Shown piece by piece: positions 1-7,748 of a DNA stretch of 44,978 nucleotides. Within the stretch, counting starts at the first letter, position 1; each line of letters opens with the position of its first letter. Below the pieces are notes generated by a model. That model was not told the origin of the DNA and made no database searches. It saw only the letters and a program-made list of their open reading frames with translations. Made by a program: the position numbers and the translations under genes. Origin of the DNA: Lentisphaerae bacterium ADurb.Bin082 (lineage in GTDB: Bacteria > Verrucomicrobiota > Lentisphaeria > Oligosphaerales > Oligosphaeraceae); NCBI GenBank assembly GCA_002070945.1, contig MWEG01000049.1:1-44978 (forward strand), read 5' to 3'.

Positions 1-127
1 GCTGAATGCTGAATGCTGAATGCTGAATGCTGAATGCTGAATGCTGAATGCTGAATGCTGAATGCTGAATGCTGAGGCGCATTTCATAATTCATAATTCA
101 TAATTCATAATTCGTTAGGGGCGAGGG
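1..127 (+). repeat. Heptamer fold-back repeat, copy H1
   Basis: Ten tandem GCTGAAT units fill positions 1-70 and probably continue left of the window. They are followed by GCTGAGGCGCATTT (71-84), four CATAATT units (85-112) and a box ending in TTAGGGGCGAGGG (115-127). The two arrays run in opposite senses, so GAAT of one can pair with ATTC of the other, giving five pairs in every seven positions. Related copies lie at 26397-26490, 28372-28468, 33773-33868 and 40111-40236. It is not CRISPR: the period is 7 and there are no spacers. Confidence 0.9.
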
Positions 128-150
128 TGAGCTTGGACTACGCTGGCCGT

Positions 151-177
151 CATGTCCACCATGTCCACCATGTCCAC
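151..177 (-). repeat. GTGGAC nonamer repeat, copy N1
   Basis: Three exact 9-base units CATGTCCAC stand in tandem, which read GTGGACATG on the minus strand. The same 9-base periodicity with a GTGGACNNN core recurs at 26104-26137, 32467-32499 and 39724-39756, and looser versions lie at 9171-9286 and 32547-32632. Here it sits 23 bases after heptamer element H1. Confidence 0.85.
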
Positions 178-270
178 AGCAGCGGGCGGCAAATATCAAC
201 GGCTGACCGATTACGCTTCTGTTCCATAACTTCCCCATAACGTGGAAAAGTGACGTTTCCGTACTATGTT

Positions 271-297
271 ACTGTCAACCATAGACAGTCACTATGG
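271..297. promoter_or_regulatory. Overlapping inverted repeats upstream of the beta-helix lipoprotein gene
   Basis: ACTGTC (271-276) pairs with GACAGT (284-289). The overlapping CCATAG (279-284) pairs with CTATGG (292-297). Each has a 6-bp stem and a 7-base loop, and the two are mutually exclusive as hairpins. They lie 35-60 bases before the ATG at 332, where an operator or leader hairpin could act. The rest of the 178-331 leader shows nothing else I recognise. Function is inference only. Confidence 0.35.
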
Positions 298-331
298 ATA
301 AAAGGAAGCCGAACTGAAGAAAAGGGATGAA

Positions 332-2533
332 ATGAAGCAAAGCGCCTTGATTTGCCTGATTCTCACGGCTCTGCTCTTGCTCGTGTCGGCCAGTGGCTGC
401 GCCCTTCTCTCAGACCAGCGCAGCCCCAAGCCGCTGACCGCTGTCGGGGGGATAGTGGAACTGGTTCCTGGCGCGGACGACACTGCCGCCTTTGCCGCAG
501 CCGTGGCAGCCCTGCCGCCGGCCGGAGGCACACTGCGCCTGGGAGCGGGGACGCTGAAGCTGGAGAGCGCCGTAGTCCCGCCTCAGGTTGAACTGCATGT
601 TTTGGCTGGCGCCATGATCCAGGTCGGCAAGCAACTGCAAATTGACGGAGCCCTGCAGGCTGGCTCGTACCAGGTATTCGACGGCCCCGGGCAAGTTACT
701 GGCAAGGTCAAGGTGCGCGAGGTGCTGCCGCAATGGTTTGGAGCCAAGGGAGATGGCTGTAGCGATGACACCCGGCCGCTGCAACAGGCGGCAAACCTGG
801 CGCAGTACAGCGAGGGAAGGACGCTCCGGATAAGCCAGGGAAGATACCTTTTCACCGGCAACCTATATATCCGCTGCAACGTGGAATGCCTCGGCACCCT
901 CGTCCAGCAGCTTGAAGTAGACCAGGCAAGGAGCCGCATTGGGAACTTCACCTACGTCCCGTCACATGCGGTGCGCAAGAGCTTCCGGGTCATCATCGCC
1001 AATGACCAGCCACAAATAGCCTTGCAGGCCGACCCCTTCCTGGGGCTGAAGGCAGGAGACTTCCAGTTGCCGACCTTCAGGCAAATCCCGCTGGCTGACG
1101 GGTCAGGACAGATTGACCTGCAAGAGGGGGGCACATTCCATCTCTTTTCTACCGACTTCTTCTCATCGCGCAACAACCAGTATGGCGACCAATGGTATGA
1201 CAAGACGGAGAGTTCCATGCTGGTGTCAGGACGCGGAGACTTTTACCCCGAATTGATGTATTCGTATCTGCCGCCCCCCGAGGCGCCGGAGTGGAATGCC
1301 GAAACGCTCTATGCAAAAGGGGACTACTGCAGTTTCGAGGGCAAGTTGCATAAGGCGACCTGGCCTTCCGGGCCAGGAGCCACCTTCAGCCACAAGTACA
1401 GGGGGGAAGTGGCCCTCGGCCCCAGCAGTCCTACACCCGGCACTACCATCTACAAATTCACCTTTGCCGACGGCACCCGGGATTGCATACGTACCTGGCG
1501 TGAGGTCAATCTGACTGTGCATTATCAGCCTCCCCAGGCGCCGCTGACCATCAACGGCCTGGCCATTGAGGTGCAGGTCGACAACCCGCAGGACGAGGTG
1601 CTGCGCCTGGAAAACGGCGCGGCCCTGTCGGTGTTCCGCAGCAATGTGACGTTCAACAAGTTGAAGGTTTTCTGCAACAACCCCAAGGCGACCCTCAGTG
1701 CGCTGGTCAACAATAACGGCTGCTGCAATGTCACTTACAATGACGCCTATATCTCCGGCGCCACTCATCACGGACTTGGCTACAACTTCCTCAATGGCAC
1801 CGCCAGCCTGCTTACTTTCAACAACTGCGTTTCCATCAACTGCCGCGATGGCATAGCCGGCCGCTGCAACAAGGACGTGACCATTGAGGGTGGCTTCTAC
1901 AACCGCATTGACGACCACTACGGCATGAACTACACCATCCGCAATGTCAAAATCCATGCCATGGGCACAACGATTCCCGGCTACTGTACGCCAGCGGCTG
2001 ACCTCAGCGCCTGGCGCTTTGTGCCGACCACCGCCTTTGCCTTTTCCGGCGGTAATTTATTCATTGAGAACTGCCAGATTTACAACCCCAGCGGCATCCT
2101 TGCGTCGCGGGGAGACATCGGTGACCTCTTCGGTGAGATTGTGATGCAGAACCTGACCGTCCACGCCGAACGCCAGGTCACCCTGCTGGATATGTCAGTC
2201 TCCCAGAACTTTGATTATGCCCATGCCGTTCGAGTCCCCAACAAGGTAGTATTGGAGAACATCCGCAAAACTGGCACGGGAGGCTTCCTGTTCAGCTCCA
2301 ATTTGGACAAAAGACCGGATGCACCCCGATTCGAGGTTATGATGCGCAACGTCGAGCCGATTGCCAGCATAACCTGCGGCAACCCAATGGTATTTGACAG
2401 CTGTCTGTTCAAAGATGCAAAGTTCCAATTGGGAGAAGCCCAATTCCGCTTCTGCACCTTTGACGGCTCTACCAGCGGCCTTGAGAAGTTTGTTTCGCCG
2501 CAGTCAACCGCAAACCGCAATTCACCTTTCTGA
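332..2533 (+). CDS. Secreted right-handed beta-helix lipoprotein (pectate-lyase-like fold)
   Basis: The 733-residue product starts with a lipoprotein signal: a basic start, a hydrophobic core and lipobox ASGC with Cys23 as the lipidation site, so it is probably anchored in a cell-envelope membrane. Residues 134-160 carry QWFGAKGDGCSDDT, the opening signature of the pectate-lyase-3 / tail-spike beta-helix family, in which polysaccharide binding or cleavage is usual. At about 321-342 a WNAETLYAKGDYCSFEGK stretch resembles a small chitin/cellulose-binding module inserted in the protein. The rest (about 400-700) has the N-rich, short-strand rhythm of beta-helix coils. AAGGG lies just before the ATG. 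It precedes two amidohydrolase genes by 17 bases and probably shares their transcript. No catalytic residues can be assigned, so enzyme versus adhesin is open. Confidence 0.8.
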   Translation: MKQSALICLILTALLLLVSASGCALLSDQRSPKPLTAVGGIVELVPGADDTAAFAAAVAALPPAGGTLRLGAGTLKLESAVVPPQVELHVLAGAMIQVGKQLQIDGALQAGSYQVFDGPGQVTGKVKVREVLPQWFGAKGDGCSDDTRPLQQAANLAQYSEGRTLRISQGRYLFTGNLYIRCNVECLGTLVQQLEVDQARSRIGNFTYVPSHAVRKSFRVIIANDQPQIALQADPFLGLKAGDFQLPTFRQIPLADGSGQIDLQEGGTFHLFSTDFFSSRNNQYGDQWYDKTESSMLVSGRGDFYPELMYSYLPPPEAPEWNAETLYAKGDYCSFEGKLHKATWPSGPGATFSHKYRGEVALGPSSPTPGTTIYKFTFADGTRDCIRTWREVNLTVHYQPPQAPLTINGLAIEVQVDNPQDEVLRLENGAALSVFRSNVTFNKLKVFCNNPKATLSALVNNNGCCNVTYNDAYISGATHHGLGYNFLNGTASLLTFNNCVSINCRDGIAGRCNKDVTIEGGFYNRIDDHYGMNYTIRNVKIHAMGTTIPGYCTPAADLSAWRFVPTTAFAFSGGNLFIENCQIYNPSGILASRGDIGDLFGEIVMQNLTVHAERQVTLLDMSVSQNFDYAHAVRVPNKVVLENIRKTGTGGFLFSSNLDKRPDAPRFEVMMRNVEPIASITCGNPMVFDSCLFKDAKFQLGEAQFRFCTFDGSTSGLEKFVSPQSTANRNSPF

Positions 2534-2550
2534 AAGGAGAACATCATAAA

Positions 2551-3354
2551 GTGCAAACTGCCCTACCTCAAGAACTCGCCGCCATTGACGCCCACAACCA
2601 TGTCCGCGCCGGTGCGGACGGCAATCTGGACGTCGGGCGGGCAGAAGCGTTGCTGCAAGGATGCAGCCGCCTCGGCATCGACCGCATTGCAGTCTCCGTG
2701 CCTTATACCGACAGCGTTGTCGCGCCGGAGCGATACCGGGCCGGCAACGAAGTGGTCTGGCAGGCGATGCAGCATTCGCCCCGCTTCATCGGCTTTTGCT
2801 TTGTCGACGCCCATGACCCGGCCGCTGCGTTGGCTGAAATCGAACATTGCATTGTCGAACGCAACATGGCCGGGGTGAAACTGTACCATCAGTTTTTCGT
2901 TGATGCTGACGAGCAGCGCCCGGTCATGGAGAAGGCGGCCAGCCTTGGCGTCCCAGTGCTGATGCACGCCGGCAAATGCACCGACCCGGCGACGATGGCA
3001 GCCCAGCCCCGGCTGAGCAATGCCGGCCATTTCCGCGTCGCCCTGGAAAAATATCCGGAGACGATTCTGATTCAGGGACACATCGGGGGAGGAGGCGACT
3101 GGGAGTGGAACCTGCGCACCCTGGAGGGGATTGATTCAGATAATTACTACATTGACCTGAGCGGTTCGGTCATTGACGCTGGCATCGTCCGTCGCAGTGT
3201 CGACACTGTCGGCTGCGAGCGGCTGCTGTTTGCTACGGACGGCTCGCTGGAGGAAGGGGTCGGCAAATTGCTGGCGGCCGGCTTGTCCATGCGAGAGATG
3301 CGCCTGATTTGCCATGATAATTTTGCCAGGATTATGGCAAGAAGGAAGGTTTGA
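2551..3354 (+). CDS. Amidohydrolase-2 family metal-dependent hydrolase
   Basis: The 267-residue TIM-barrel protein belongs to the amidohydrolase-related (COG2159-like) family, which hydrolyses or decarboxylates small cyclic acids and lactones. The full metal-site pattern is visible: HxH at His15/His17 (IDAHNHV) after strand 1, His139 (LMHAG), His177 (IQGHIGG) and Asp230 (ATDGS). The start codon is GTG, chosen because AAAGGAG lies about 10 bases before it and no in-frame ATG precedes the HxH motif. The gene ends one base before the next ATG, so the paralog is probably translationally coupled. The substrate is unknown; the upstream beta-helix lipoprotein hints at a carbohydrate-derived acid or lactone, but that is inference. 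Confidence 0.85.
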   Translation: MQTALPQELAAIDAHNHVRAGADGNLDVGRAEALLQGCSRLGIDRIAVSVPYTDSVVAPERYRAGNEVVWQAMQHSPRFIGFCFVDAHDPAAALAEIEHCIVERNMAGVKLYHQFFVDADEQRPVMEKAASLGVPVLMHAGKCTDPATMAAQPRLSNAGHFRVALEKYPETILIQGHIGGGGDWEWNLRTLEGIDSDNYYIDLSGSVIDAGIVRRSVDTVGCERLLFATDGSLEEGVGKLLAAGLSMREMRLICHDNFARIMARRKV

Positions 3355-3355
3355 G

Positions 3356-4108
3356 ATGTTTGACATCAACACTGCCATCGGCCATTGGCCGTTTCGTCGT
3401 CTTCCGCGCCGGACTGCCGGCGAGCTTCGCCAGTATCTGCAAAGCTATGGGGTGAAGGGCGCTGCGGTTGCAAGTACGCCCGCCCTCTTCTACATGAACA
3501 GCCAGGACGCCAATCTTGAGCTGGCAGAGGAGATTGCCCCCCACCGGGACTTTTTTGTCGGAGTCGCCACCTTGAATCCTGGCTATGCCGCAGCCGTGCG
3601 CGACCTTGATACCTGCGTGGAGAAGCTGGGGTTCCGGGCCTTGCGGCTAAGTCCATGCTATCACAACTACAATCTGGCTGACGGGACAGCGGACGCCTTG
3701 CTGACCCGTGCCGGTGAGTTGGGCATCCCGGTGCTGCTGCCGAACGAAATAGTGAATTTCCGTCAGAAGCATTGGATGGAACCCAACCAGCCTTTGGGCA
3801 TGGAGAGCGTTTTGGCGATTTGCGCCCGTTTCCCGCAGGTCACCTTCATTGGCACCGAGGGAGGGTACAACCTGTCGATGACAGCGCCGCCCAACCTTTG
3901 CCTGGAAATGTCCCGCTACTATTCCTGCTATGGCCAGGCGCTGGCCGACATGGTGCGGAAATTGGGGTCGGAGCAGATTCTTTTTGGCAGCGGCGCCCCG
4001 TTCAAGGAGATAGAACCCTCCCTGCTCAAGCTGCACCATTGCCAAATTCCGGATGCGCAGAAAGAGCTGATTGCAGGCGGTAACGCTCGGCGGCTGCTGG
4101 GGCTGTGA
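3356..4108 (+). CDS. Amidohydrolase-2 paralog with missing metal ligands (probable pseudoenzyme)
   Basis: The 250-residue protein has the same barrel fold and length as its upstream neighbour. The ATG at 3356 was chosen over one at 3314 because AAGGAAGG precedes it and the earlier ATG lies inside the previous gene. Each expected ligand position differs: the HxH segment reads INTAIGH (Asn5 and Ala7 instead of two His), the strand-5 His position reads LLPNE, the strand-6 position reads IGTEGG, and the strand-8 Asp position reads FGSGAPF. From family knowledge such a protein should not bind the catalytic metal in the usual way. It may be a regulatory or structural partner of the intact paralog, or use different chemistry. 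It faces larC tail to tail across 39 bases with no clear terminator. Confidence 0.75.
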   Translation: MFDINTAIGHWPFRRLPRRTAGELRQYLQSYGVKGAAVASTPALFYMNSQDANLELAEEIAPHRDFFVGVATLNPGYAAAVRDLDTCVEKLGFRALRLSPCYHNYNLADGTADALLTRAGELGIPVLLPNEIVNFRQKHWMEPNQPLGMESVLAICARFPQVTFIGTEGGYNLSMTAPPNLCLEMSRYYSCYGQALADMVRKLGSEQILFGSGAPFKEIEPSLLKLHHCQIPDAQKELIAGGNARRLLGL

Positions 4109-4147
4109 CTTCGGCTGTCCACTCAAGCGCCTTCCCCGGAGTACCTT

Positions 4148-5491
4148 TTATGCTTGCCATGCCTTGATCGTGTCCAGGACGAGCCTCAACGGCAGCTGGT
4201 GTTCCTGCGCAATGCGCCGGGCTTCTTCGTACTCCGGTATTGTTTCTGTGTGGCCGTCCGGTCGGCGGACGATTTTGACGGCGGCTTCTCCCCAGGGCGT
4301 GTTGACTTTTGTCGTCGTTCTCGGAAGATACAGGCGTCGTGCCGTCTGGATGCGCACCCCGAGTGTGCTTGACTCGGTCAGAATGATGTTTGCCAGGCGC
4401 ACTTCGTCAGCCGGGCGCGACAGAATCTGCAAGCGGACGCCGGGGCGGTTTTTCTTCATTTGCACTGCTGTCGCGCTGACATCCAGGGCGCCGGCGGCCA
4501 GGAGCCGTTCAGACAGATAGCCCAGCGACTCTGCTGTTTGGTCGTCGGTCTCGCAACTGATGAGCGACAGTGTTTCTTCCTCGCCCCATGCCTTTGCCTC
4601 GGAATTGGCATTCTCGCCAGTCTGTTCTTCCAGGAGCAGGGCGCGGATTATATTCGGCATTTCGGGGAGGTTTTTTCGTCCATGTCCATTGCCGGTGGCG
4701 AGGAGCCGGAATGGCTGTGTTGGCAAGGAGCCTTCGGCAAGGGTGGTGAGAACAGCGGCGCCGGTCGGCGTGGTGAGTTCAGTGGCAATAGGGAGCCGGG
4801 TGACGGGATAGCCCTCCAGCAGGCGCGCTGTGGCCGGCGCCGGGACCGGCATCAGGCCATGCGCGCAACGGACTGTGCCATGGCCTATCTTATAGCCAGA
4901 GCAATAGATGCGCTCCACTCCCAGTTGTTCCAAGGCCAGGCAAATTCCGAAAATGTCAGCTATCGAATCAAGAGCGCCGACTTCGTGAAAATGAACCTGC
5001 TCGACGTCAATGCCGTGAACAGATGCCTCAGCCTCACCAAGACGACGGAAAATTTTTTCTGCGCGCTCTTTGGCTCTTGCGGGCGCGTCGCTGCTGCGGA
5101 TCAGCGCCAGGATGTCTTTGAGGCCGCGATGATGATGCGGCGCAGGCGCTGCACCCTCCTCGCTGGCGTGATGGTGGTCGTGGTGATGGTGGTCGTGGTC
5201 GTGGTCATGATTATGCTCGTGGCCGTGGTCATGTCCGTGCCCGTGGTCATGATCATGATCATCATGCGCGGCGTCAGTGTCGATCACATCAAGGTATCCG
5301 CAGACGATTCCATGTTCGCATCGGCGTCGGGCGAATTGCAGGCTTATAGATGTCAGCCCTGCTTGGTGCAGTGTTTTTTCCACGGCTTTTGGGTCTACGC
5401 CGAGGTCGAAGAGGGCAGCCAGGATCATGTCGCCGGCTGCGCCGGCCAGGGGTTCGAAAGAGATGATTCGTGGGCGTGTTAGTTCAGGCAT
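4148..5491 (-). CDS. larC: LarC-type nickel insertion protein (pyridinium dinucleotide cofactor nickel chelatase)
   Basis: The 447-residue protein opens with SFEPLAGAAGDMILAALFDLG, the hallmark of the LarC (DUF111) family, which inserts nickel into the pincer cofactor of lactate racemase-type enzymes. Residues 76-122 form an extreme His/Asp run, a plausible nickel store. In Lactobacillus plantarum LarC is split in two frames joined by programmed frameshifting; here one uninterrupted frame covers both halves. AGGAA lies six bases before the ATG. No larA, larB or larE occurs in the window, so the target enzyme must be elsewhere. It follows a PHP phosphatase gene by 29 bases and is probably the last gene of that operon. 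Confidence 0.88.
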   Translation of the reverse strand: MPELTRPRIISFEPLAGAAGDMILAALFDLGVDPKAVEKTLHQAGLTSISLQFARRRCEHGIVCGYLDVIDTDAAHDDHDHDHGHGHDHGHEHNHDHDHDHHHHDHHHASEEGAAPAPHHHRGLKDILALIRSSDAPARAKERAEKIFRRLGEAEASVHGIDVEQVHFHEVGALDSIADIFGICLALEQLGVERIYCSGYKIGHGTVRCAHGLMPVPAPATARLLEGYPVTRLPIATELTTPTGAAVLTTLAEGSLPTQPFRLLATGNGHGRKNLPEMPNIIRALLLEEQTGENANSEAKAWGEEETLSLISCETDDQTAESLGYLSERLLAAGALDVSATAVQMKKNRPGVRLQILSRPADEVRLANIILTESSTLGVRIQTARRLYLPRTTTKVNTPWGEAAVKIVRRPDGHTETIPEYEEARRIAQEHQLPLRLVLDTIKAWQA

Positions 5492-5520
5492 GGCATTCCT
5501 GCTGGGTGAAGTGAGTATAG

Positions 5521-6435
5521 TCAGCGGTGATATGCGTTTCGGATTCGGATGTCTTCATCCAGGGAGTCATTGACGACGCGCAGGCGTAGTTCTTGGGCGA
5601 GACGGATGGCGTCATCGGTATTTCCCCAGACGTCTTCCGGAAGATGGGCGTCGGAATTGACCACTACTTGCAAGTCGTCATACTCAGCGGCGATTTCCCA
5701 GAATCGGCGCAGAGGGTATAGGTGGCGGCAGCCGTCGCTATCCACGACCATTTTTTTACGCAAGCCGTAGGCATTGATTTCGAGGGGCACTTGGCAGGCC
5801 ACGGCGGCTTCGACGATGGTCCGCGAGCAGGCGTCCGCAGCTGGCGTCCAGCCGCGCAGAGGTACGCCGAACAGGTCGGGGTGGGCGATGAAGGCATACA
5901 GGCCGCTGTTGATGGCGGCGACGTGATGGTCAGCGTAGGCTGCCAGCTGGTCGTCGGTGATCGTATTGCCGTAGAGTCCGACCCATTCTCCGCGATACAG
6001 GTACGCATGCAGGGCACCGACCAGGTAGTCAAGCTCGAATTGGCCCAGCAGCGTTTCGCGGAAGAAGTCCAAGTATTCCGGCACGTGTTCGCATTCCATG
6101 CCGGCCAGCACCGTGAGACCCGGGTAGGCAGTTTGGGCCTGGTGGACGGCGGCAGCGTACCCCGGTAGTTCTTCCAGGGTCATGCGCACGCTGAGCCAGC
6201 GTCCGTCCGGAAGCGGCGTATGGTCGCTGAAGCCAAGCACAGACACATTTTGCGCCAGGGCGGCCTGGCAATAGTCGTCAACCCAGCCGCTGGCATGCTT
6301 GCAAAGGCGCGTGTGAGTGTGATAATTTTTTCTTGATAGGATGTTATAGTCTGTTGACATTTCTGAAGGCGTGAGAGGCATAGCTTGGCGCGGCGTCATC
6401 AAATCCTCATAGTTATAGGCGTCTGGCTGGAGCAT
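5521..6435 (-). CDS. PHP-domain phosphatase, histidinol-phosphatase-like
   Basis: The 304-residue frame contains YHTHTRLCKHASG (His39, His41) and GFSDHTPLPDG, followed by AGMECEHVPEY and a late NSDAHLPE. These are the metal-binding blocks of the polymerase-and-histidinol-phosphatase (PHP) fold. HisK-type histidinol phosphatases have this layout, but other sugar-phosphate phosphatases share it, so the substrate is uncertain. Two starts compete: ATG at 6435 overlaps the upstream stop codon as TAATG, suggesting coupled translation, whereas ATG at 6399 has GAGG five bases before it. The N-terminal 25-35 residues are not part of the domain, so I cannot decide. No other his genes lie nearby. Confidence 0.8.
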   Translation of the reverse strand: MLQPDAYNYEDLMTPRQAMPLTPSEMSTDYNILSRKNYHTHTRLCKHASGWVDDYCQAALAQNVSVLGFSDHTPLPDGRWLSVRMTLEELPGYAAAVHQAQTAYPGLTVLAGMECEHVPEYLDFFRETLLGQFELDYLVGALHAYLYRGEWVGLYGNTITDDQLAAYADHHVAAINSGLYAFIAHPDLFGVPLRGWTPAADACSRTIVEAAVACQVPLEINAYGLRKKMVVDSDGCRHLYPLRRFWEIAAEYDDLQVVVNSDAHLPEDVWGNTDDAIRLAQELRLRVVNDSLDEDIRIRNAYHR

Positions 6436-7565
6436 TATTGGGCGGGTACGCCGAGCGGCGGACCGGCCGGCTCCGGGGGTGCCGAGGCGGTGAAGATGTC
6501 AATGTCTTCGGCAGTGAGGGCGGCGTTGATGGCGACGCAACTGCCCTCTATAGTGCACGCCATGCTGTCGGTCAGGGGAGTGGTGCGGCCGAGCTTCTGC
6601 ATGATCATCATTTTGATGGTGGCGACGATCATGCCGTCCGCCACATTCTTGAAGATGGCGGCGTCTTCGTTGGTGCGCATGTTAAAGGCGAGACGGAGGT
6701 CGATTTTCTCCTTGACTGCGGCATGGAAGGCTATGCCGGTCATTTCGGCGACAGTCTTGGCGGTCATGGCGAAAGCAGGGGCCGTCTTGGGGTCGGCGGC
6801 GCGTTTCCGCAAAAACTCGCGCATATTCTCAGGCGGGCTGAACAGGACGACCGCCGCTGCGTCGGCGGGAAGCTGTTTTTTCATGCTCGCCAGTGCCTCT
6901 GGCATGGCGACAGGCGTCTTGGCGACGAACCGCTCCAGGGCCGAACGAACCGACGCTTCCGGGCCGGCGTACAGCACCGTCGGCACAGCTGGATCGGGAA
7001 GGGCAAAGGCGAAGGTGACGACTGCCTTGGTGGCCGGGTCAATGACGGCGTTCATCTTTTGCATCGGGATGCCGGACGCCGTGTCGGCGACGGCTTCGGA
7101 AACAAGGCCCTGGTTGGCGGAAATCTTGGCGGCGGCCTTGGCAATGTCCTCCAGGCGGACGGGCTTGCTGAATTCGAACGCGATCAGGCCGTCGAGCGTT
7201 GCCGGGTCGATTTTGTCCTGGGCGAGGGTCAGCGTGTTCAGGGACACGGAGGTCTGCATCCGGAGAACGTCGTCATCCTCGATTTCCAGTTCCTTGGTGA
7301 AAGCCTGGGTGGCGTTGAGCAAAGTAGTATAGGCCTGCATGCGATCGCCGAGGACTTCTTCCATGGGGTTGGAATCAGCCATGTTCTCGCGCAATTTAGA
7401 CAGTTTTTTGGTTATAGGGGTGTCCTTGGCCATCTGGTTGGCGTCAACCTGATAGATGAGATTGGCGTCAGGAATGACGGCGCTAGTGAAAAAACGCTCG
7501 TCAACGGCTCTGACGGCTGCTGCGGCCAGGATAGCGACCGCGAAAATCAGGAGCTTCTTTGGCAT
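6435..7565 (-). CDS. Secreted protein of unknown function
   Basis: I do not recognise a family. The start is set at the ATG at 7565, which has AAGGAA seven bases upstream and begins a clear signal peptide (MPKKLLIFAVAILAAAAVRA). A longer open frame upstream to 7706 lacks such features. The mature part of about 355 residues has no further membrane segments and alternates predicted helices with hydrophobic strands. A segment near the middle (DPATLDGLIAFEF) and another further on (AAVVLFSPPENMREF) look like repeated strand-loop-strand units. It ends in a Pro/Gly-rich tail. The stop overlaps the next gene's possible start (TAATG), so it probably leads an operon with the PHP protein and larC. A periplasmic location is inferred from the signal. 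Confidence 0.75.
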   Translation of the reverse strand: MPKKLLIFAVAILAAAAVRAVDERFFTSAVIPDANLIYQVDANQMAKDTPITKKLSKLRENMADSNPMEEVLGDRMQAYTTLLNATQAFTKELEIEDDDVLRMQTSVSLNTLTLAQDKIDPATLDGLIAFEFSKPVRLEDIAKAAAKISANQGLVSEAVADTASGIPMQKMNAVIDPATKAVVTFAFALPDPAVPTVLYAGPEASVRSALERFVAKTPVAMPEALASMKKQLPADAAAVVLFSPPENMREFLRKRAADPKTAPAFAMTAKTVAEMTGIAFHAAVKEKIDLRLAFNMRTNEDAAIFKNVADGMIVATIKMMIMQKLGRTTPLTDSMACTIEGSCVAINAALTAEDIDIFTASAPPEPAGPPLGVPAQ

Positions 7566-7748
7566 GGTGTGGTTCCTTCTGTTGCATGGGACAACGCCGC
7601 CGCGTCCGCAGCTGATGATGAGGCGGGCAGGATTGGGCGTAGTACAGTCACGATTTCTGAATTTAATATGCCAGTAAACGGAAAAGAAAGCAAATGCTTG
7701 CATCATTTAAAAACTTTTCTGTTTCCGATGCTGGTGCTGGAACCGTGT

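Noticed and set aside
1..70. CRISPR array
   Set aside because: Units are 7 bases long with no spacers; this is a simple tandem repeat, as are the other four copies.
1226..1957. 243-codon open frame on the minus strand inside the beta-helix gene
   Set aside because: Long only because of GC-rich third-position composition; no ribosome binding site, low-complexity Val/Ala-rich product, fully antisense to a well-supported gene.
4148..5491. Programmed frameshift in larC as in lactobacilli
   Set aside because: The single reading frame spans the whole family length with no break, so no frameshift is needed.
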